From Chitinophagaceae bacterium (GTDB lineage Bacteria > Bacteroidota > Bacteroidia > Chitinophagales > Chitinophagaceae), in the NCBI GenBank assembly GCA_019747455.1, contig JAIEQT010000524.1:1-9355 (forward strand): 9,355 nucleotides of DNA, in the 5' to 3' direction. The position numbers and the translations under genes were made by a program. The notes under the pieces were generated by a model. It saw only the letters and a program-made list of their open reading frames with translations. It ran no database searches and was not told where the DNA came from. Shown here piece after piece: positions 5,478 through 9,355 of the stretch. Every line of letters begins with the position of its first letter. Position 1 is the first letter of the stretch.

Positions 5478-6167
5478 ATGGATTATAATACCTCAAGAAA
5501 CCAATTAGGAATGAAGGAATACGGTCGCCATGTGCAACGTATGGTGGAGTATTTATTAACGATTGAAGACCGGGAAAAGCGTCAAAAACAAGCACAGTCT
5601 GTAATAGAGCTTATGGGTTTTTTAAATCCACATTTAAAGAATGTGGAAGACTTCCGTCATAAATTATGGGATCATCTTTTCTTTATTAGCGATTTCAAAC
5701 TGGATGTAGATAGCCCCTATCCTATTCCACAGAAAGAAACCTATAAAATGAAGCCTGATCCACTCCCGTATCCTAAACATCACCCTAAATATGCGCATTT
5801 GGGTAAAAATATAGAGTTGGTAATAGATAAGGCTTTGAAAGAAGAAGACCCCGAGAAAAAAGCGGGCTTTGCCAATGCTATCGCATATTATATGAAATTG
5901 AGTTACAGCAATTGGCACAAAGAACTGGTTCAAGATGATGCCATTCGCTCTGAGTTGGATGCCATTACAGGCGGACAATTAGAGTTTTCTAACACCCCTT
6001 TCATTAAACATCGTAACCAGATTGAGCGCGACGATTATCCGAGCAGAGGTGGTAGATGGCAACAAAATTTCGGTGGCCGAAATAATAGAAACAACAGAAA
6101 CAATAACGGTCGCCCCGGCAATAACAACAATCGGAACAACAACGGAGGTTTTAAGAAACGTTATTAA
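5478..6167 (+). CDS. DUF4290 family protein with an Arg/Asn/Gly-rich C-terminal tail
   Basis: The 229-residue protein matches DUF4290, a Bacteroidota family usually found next to murA and without an assigned function. Residues 1-185 form the conserved, mostly helical part, with YNTSRNQLGMKEYGRHVQRM at the start, FLNPHLKNVEDFRHKLWDHL (48-67) and GFANAIAYYMKLSYSNWHKE (130-149). From about 188 the protein becomes a low-complexity tail containing RGG, then N-N-R and N-N-N-G runs, ending GGFKKRY. Such basic RGG/Asn-rich tails often bind RNA or promote condensation, but that is inference. There is no signal peptide or membrane segment, so it should be cytoplasmic. The 53-base gap to murA is largely filled by a heptamer array. 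Confidence 0.85.
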   Translation: MDYNTSRNQLGMKEYGRHVQRMVEYLLTIEDREKRQKQAQSVIELMGFLNPHLKNVEDFRHKLWDHLFFISDFKLDVDSPYPIPQKETYKMKPDPLPYPKHHPKYAHLGKNIELVIDKALKEEDPEKKAGFANAIAYYMKLSYSNWHKELVQDDAIRSELDAITGGQLEFSNTPFIKHRNQIERDDYPSRGGRWQQNFGGRNNRNNRNNNGRPGNNNNRNNNGGFKKRY

Positions 6168-6173
6168 CCCTAA

Positions 6174-6215
6174 ACCTTTTACCCTTTACCTTTTACCTTT
6201 TACCTTTTACCTTTT
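6174..6215 (+). repeat. Heptanucleotide tandem array directly before the murA start codon
   Basis: Six 7-bp units, five of them perfect ACCTTTT and one ACCCTTT, occupy 42 bp and end five bases before the murA ATG. The array therefore occupies the region where a ribosome-binding site would lie, and its pyrimidine-rich strand carries no Shine-Dalgarno sequence. It begins six bases after the DUF4290 stop codon. Bacteroidota often initiate without Shine-Dalgarno pairing, so translation is not necessarily blocked. Changes in copy number would alter spacing and leader structure without touching either protein. Confidence 0.93.
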
Positions 6216-6220
6216 AGCAA

Positions 6221-7525
6221 ATGTCTTCTTTCGAAGTTATAGGTGGTAATAAATTAGCAGGTAGCATTACACCACAAGGTGCTAAAAATGAAGCTTTGCA
6301 AATTTTATCAGCAGTAGTATTAACCAACGAGCCTGTAACCATTACTAATATTCCTGATATCCTCGATGTAAATTTATTGATTGAGTTGCTAGCAGACATT
6401 GGTGTTACAATAGAAAAACTACAACCGGATACATATCGCTTTCAGGCCGATGGCATTGATCCCGATTATTTATCTACTGAAGCTTTTCGTAAAAAAAGCG
6501 GCAGACTTAGGGGGAGTGTAATGCTTGCAGGCCCAATGCTGGCAAGATTTTCAAGAGCTTATATTCCAAAACCGGGCGGCGACAAGATCGGTCGCCGACG
6601 ACTAGATACGCATATTATTGGTTTTCAAAAATTAGGTGCCATTTACGATTATGATGATGCTATAAGTTGCTTCACTTTAAAAGCAGCCTCATTAAAGGGC
6701 ACATATATGTTGCTCGATGAGCCATCGGTAACCGGTACAGCCAATATTGTTATGGCTGCTGTTTTTGCTGAAGGTGTCACTACCATTTATAATGCCGCTT
6801 GCGAGCCATATTTACAACAGCTCTGCCATATGCTAAATCGTATGGGTGCTAAAATAAGTGGTATTGGAAGTAATTTATTAACGATAGAGGGGGTAAAACA
6901 ATTAGGTGGCACTGAACATCGATTATTACCCGATATGATTGAGATTGGCAGTTTCATAGGTTTAGCTGCCATGACACAGAGTGCGATCACGATTAAAGAT
7001 GCCGGTATTGCTCATCTCGGAATTATACCAGAAAAATTTCAGCAGCTCGGTATTCAGTTTAGTATTCAAAATGATGATATTTATATACCTGCACAAGAAA
7101 CGTATACTGTACAAACATTTTTAGATGGGGGCATCCTTACTATTTATGATCATCCCTGGCCTGGCTTTACACCCGACCTGTTATCGATTGTATTAGTAGT
7201 AGCCACACAAGCTATAGGGAGTGTTTTGATTCATCAGAAAATGTTTGAGAGTAGACTATTCTTCACGGATAAGTTGATTGATATGGGTGCTCAAATCATA
7301 CTCTGCGATCCGCATCGTGCAACCGTTATAGGTTTAGGTAGAAAAAATAATTTAAGAGGTATTACGATGAGCTCACCTGATATACGCGCCGGACAAGCAC
7401 TACTTATTGCAGCATTAAGCGCAGAGGGAAAAAGTACCATTCAAAATATTGAGCAGATCGATAGAGGATATCAATTTATTGATAAACGCTTGCAAGCTTT
7501 GGGGGCAGAGATAAAAAGGGTATAA
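6221..7525 (+). CDS. murA: UDP-N-acetylglucosamine 1-carboxyvinyltransferase with Asp in place of the fosfomycin-target Cys
   Basis: MurA transfers enolpyruvate from PEP to UDP-GlcNAc, the first committed step of peptidoglycan synthesis in the cytoplasm. The 434-residue chain is of normal or slightly long size and shows the two-domain EPSP-synthase-like fold. The PEP/substrate residues K22-N23 (GAKNEALQIL) are present, as are R125-R126-R127 on the mobile loop, D319 (GFTPDLLS, equivalent to the E. coli D305 general base) and R389 (SPDIRAGQALL, equivalent to R397). In the flexible loop the usual PGGC is PGGDKIG, so D121 replaces the Cys115 (E. coli numbering) that fosfomycin alkylates. The same Asp occurs in mycobacterial and chlamydial MurA, which are active but fosfomycin-insensitive. 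The start is fixed by the SSFEVIGGNKLAG N-terminus. It is the downstream gene of a DUF4290-murA operon and ends at a strong terminator. Confidence 0.96.
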   Translation: MSSFEVIGGNKLAGSITPQGAKNEALQILSAVVLTNEPVTITNIPDILDVNLLIELLADIGVTIEKLQPDTYRFQADGIDPDYLSTEAFRKKSGRLRGSVMLAGPMLARFSRAYIPKPGGDKIGRRRLDTHIIGFQKLGAIYDYDDAISCFTLKAASLKGTYMLLDEPSVTGTANIVMAAVFAEGVTTIYNAACEPYLQQLCHMLNRMGAKISGIGSNLLTIEGVKQLGGTEHRLLPDMIEIGSFIGLAAMTQSAITIKDAGIAHLGIIPEKFQQLGIQFSIQNDDIYIPAQETYTVQTFLDGGILTIYDHPWPGFTPDLLSIVLVVATQAIGSVLIHQKMFESRLFFTDKLIDMGAQIILCDPHRATVIGLGRKNNLRGITMSSPDIRAGQALLIAALSAEGKSTIQNIEQIDRGYQFIDKRLQALGAEIKRV

Positions 7526-7560
7526 ATTTTTTAGCCCCGCTTAAAGCGGGGCTAAAAAAT
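7526..7560. terminator. Strong bidirectional intrinsic terminator between convergent murA and the S41 protease gene
   Basis: A perfect 16-bp inverted repeat (7527-7542 and 7544-7559) surrounds one central base, with a further A-T pair outside. The GC core AGCCCCGC pairs with GCGGGGCT, and each side carries a run of six T or A. It thus forms a GC stem followed by a U-run when transcribed from either direction. It begins right after the murA TAA and ends 26 bases before the end of the protease gene, so it can serve both. Confidence 0.95.
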
Positions 7561-7585
7561 CGGAATCCAATAAAATTATGCTGCG

Positions 7586-9355
7586 TTATTTTATTTCCTT
7601 CATCAACTCTTTCACCGCAGCTTCTAATTGCTGATCAACACCTTTCTTCACTACTTCATATTCATTCATTACTTTGATGTCTGGTTCTGTTTGGCGATTC
7701 TCTAGGTATTGTCCACGATTATTTTTCACACCAACAGATGGTGCACCCCAGCGAATACCGGTATCCATTAGGCCTTCCCAACCAGCAAAAGTACATGTAC
7801 CTGGCACGGGCATACCAACTAGTTTATTGATTTTCAACTCTTGCACCATAAAAGAATAACAATGACCATCACTGTAATTCGCTTCATTGGCTAAAGAAAT
7901 ACTGGGTTTAGTCCAACGGAAATTTGGCTCAAATCCATTACTGCGAACATCGTTGGTATAATCCATAAATTGTTTGCCACTTAAGAATACACTTAAATCT
8001 GCAACAAGATCACCACCACCATTATTGCGTGTATCAACCACAACACCTTTCTTAGCAAAATATTTACCCATCATTTCTTCATAGGTACTGCGAAAAGCGC
8101 CATCATTCATACCCGGAATATGTACATACCCCAAGGTACCGCCACTCATCTTTTCCACTTCATCTGCATTTCTTTTTACCCAACGCTCATATAATAAACC
8201 ATTTTGCTCACCTTGAGAAATCGCTTTTACTGTAATTTCTCTTTTGGTTGTTCCTTCTACAATATTGAGTAAAACAGTTTTGCCGGCTTTGCGATTTAAA
8301 TACTGCGCCAGATCTTTATCAGGCGTTATCAATTCACCATCAATTGATTCGATGATTGTTCCCGCTTTTACATTCAAACCGGCTTTATCCAGTGGTCCGT
8401 CTTTTATTACTTCTTCAATTTTTACGCCATTGCCTGTATAGGCTGCGTCATAAAAAGCACCTAATGACGCTGTAGCATCGCCAGATGCACTGAAAGCGGC
8501 ATAGCTACTTCCACTATGGCTTACATTCAACTCTCCTAATAATTCGCTTAGCATTTCGCTAAATTCATAGTTATTACCAATAGAAGAAATATATTTATCG
8601 TAATCAGGTTTATAGCTGTCCCAGTCTATACCATGGAATGTTTTGGTATAGAAAGTTTTTTTCGTTCTACGCCATACATGATCGAACATGGCCTGTTTTT
8701 CTTCAGCTGTATTAATGATCATTTCTCCGTTAATGCTTACTCTATCTTGCTTACCACTTGCAGGATCAATTTTGGTAATACCTCCATCACTACTGATGAA
8801 AATAGACTTTTGATCCTTATCCCAAACCATAGAAGCAAAGCCTGCATTGAGTGGTACAAGCATTCTGGTTTCGCGTGTACGCAGGTTGGTTGTCCATAAG
8901 TTCATTCCTCTTTCAAAACGTGCTAAATAGTAAAGTGTTTCTCCATCTTTACTTACCAAAGCGTCTCCCATACTAGATGAATGAATGGTTACTTTGGCTT
9001 TACGTTGTGAAAGTCCATTCCAATCTATTACTACACTATCTTTTACAGGTGTTTTCTTTTTGCTAGTATCAGCCTTAGCTTTATTTTCCTCTACTTCCTT
9101 TACCAGTGCTATTTCTTCCTTACTTAATTTAAACTTATCAAAAGCTTCTTGTGTAAAGAACATCATATAGGCATCACTTTGTGCGCCCCCGCTCATGGCA
9201 GCAGCACGCAAACCATCTCTATTACTCTGCCATAACATAGCTTTGCCACCCATTACCCATTTGGGACGAAAATCATTAAACCCACTTTCTGTAAGATTTA
9301 CAATTTTCTTGCCGTCGGCGCTCACTAAACCTACTTCTCCTACTGCACTACCTGG
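7586..9355 (-). CDS. Tricorn-like S41 family protease, 5' end beyond the window
   Basis: The frame is open from the window edge to a TAA at 7588-7586. A GTG at 9325-9323 is internal: ten codons before it encode PGSAVGEVGL in the same propeller-like sequence. The visible 589 residues comprise the end of a TolB/WD40-like beta-propeller (SADGKKIVNLTESGFNDFRP, LVSKDGETLYYLARF), a charged linker, and a tricorn C1-type helical region (FDHVWRRTKKTFY). A PDZ domain follows (about 300-355, IKDGPLDKAGLNVKAGTII), then the S41 protease core. Counting from that GTG as residue 1, likely catalytic residues by comparison with tricorn are S269-H270 (NVSHSG), nucleophile S485 in YSDGH, and E542 in LENRQTEPD. 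GVVVDTRNNGGGDL (427-440) is the typical S41 core strand. The family degrades peptides or misfolded proteins; the signal peptide that would place it in the periplasm is out of view. Confidence 0.92.
   Translation of the reverse strand, partial: PGSAVGEVGLVSADGKKIVNLTESGFNDFRPKWVMGGKAMLWQSNRDGLRAAAMSGGAQSDAYMMFFTQEAFDKFKLSKEEIALVKEVEENKAKADTSKKKTPVKDSVVIDWNGLSQRKAKVTIHSSSMGDALVSKDGETLYYLARFERGMNLWTTNLRTRETRMLVPLNAGFASMVWDKDQKSIFISSDGGITKIDPASGKQDRVSINGEMIINTAEEKQAMFDHVWRRTKKTFYTKTFHGIDWDSYKPDYDKYISSIGNNYEFSEMLSELLGELNVSHSGSSYAAFSASGDATASLGAFYDAAYTGNGVKIEEVIKDGPLDKAGLNVKAGTIIESIDGELITPDKDLAQYLNRKAGKTVLLNIVEGTTKREITVKAISQGEQNGLLYERWVKRNADEVEKMSGGTLGYVHIPGMNDGAFRSTYEEMMGKYFAKKGVVVDTRNNGGGDLVADLSVFLSGKQFMDYTNDVRSNGFEPNFRWTKPSISLANEANYSDGHCYSFMVQELKINKLVGMPVPGTCTFAGWEGLMDTGIRWGAPSVGVKNNRGQYLENRQTEPDIKVMNEYEVVKKGVDQQLEAAVKELMKEIK

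Noticed and set aside
5664..5978. 104-codon minus-strand frame inside DUF4290
   Set aside because: The plus-strand protein is a recognisable family; the antisense peptide is hydrophobic noise without motifs.
6022..6249. Plus-strand frame of 75 codons ending in YLLPFTFYLL-like residues
   Set aside because: It reads through the Asn-rich tail out of frame and then through the ACCTTTT array; it is a product of repeats, not a gene.
7526..7560. Inverted repeat as an insertion-sequence end or attachment site
   Set aside because: The GC stem flanked by T and A runs right after a stop codon between convergent genes is fully explained as a bidirectional terminator.
9323..9325. GTG as the true start of the S41 protease
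   Set aside because: The frame stays open to the window edge with propeller-like sequence before it, so this codon is internal.

Overview
The window looks like a chromosomal stretch from a Bacteroidota bacterium, most likely Chitinophagaceae or a close relative. The evidence is the DUF4290-murA gene pair, a Bacteroidota-style RecO and PheS, a tricorn-like S41 protease, the near absence of Shine-Dalgarno sequences, and promoter-like elements fitting the Bacteroidota pattern TTG-N17-23-TAnnTTTG. No sequence search was run, so family names rest on motif and sequence recognition.

Layout. Positions 1-70 (-) hold the first 23 codons of rplM (ribosomal protein L13), preceded by a GC-rich leader and a promoter. 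Diverging from it at 279-954 (+) is a HigBA-type toxin-antitoxin locus: two adjacent inverted repeats overlapping a candidate promoter, a higB toxin remnant with an internal deletion and frame change, and an intact higA antitoxin. An amidohydrolase (956-2128, +) begins at a TTG one base after the higA stop. Converging on it is a four-gene minus-strand cluster, transcribed as pheS (5389-4322), a fatty-acid desaturase (4302-3571), recO (3564-2827) and a class I methyltransferase (2791-2165). DUF4290 (5478-6167) and murA (6221-7525) diverge from pheS on the plus strand. A strong bidirectional terminator (7526-7560) separates murA from a large S41/tricorn-like protease (7586 to the window edge, -), whose 5' end lies outside the window.

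Most genes are ordinary housekeeping: translation (rplM, pheS), recombination repair (recO), lipid unsaturation, and the first committed step of peptidoglycan synthesis (murA). MurA has Asp where the fosfomycin-reactive Cys normally sits, which predicts intrinsic fosfomycin resistance.

The most unusual feature is a set of five short arrays of degenerate 7-bp tandem repeats at 1451-1485, 1785-1840, 2136-2163, 5106-5147 and 6174-6215. Two lie inside the amidohydrolase gene, one just past its stop codon, one inside pheS in the linker between the coiled-coil and catalytic domains, and one directly before the murA start codon. They share the 7-bp period, and some share unit sequences, but they differ in overall sequence. 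They resemble the heptanucleotide STRR repeats known from cyanobacteria and look like a genome-wide family of spreading repeats tolerated at protein linkers and gene edges. I see no new defence or biosynthetic gene system here.
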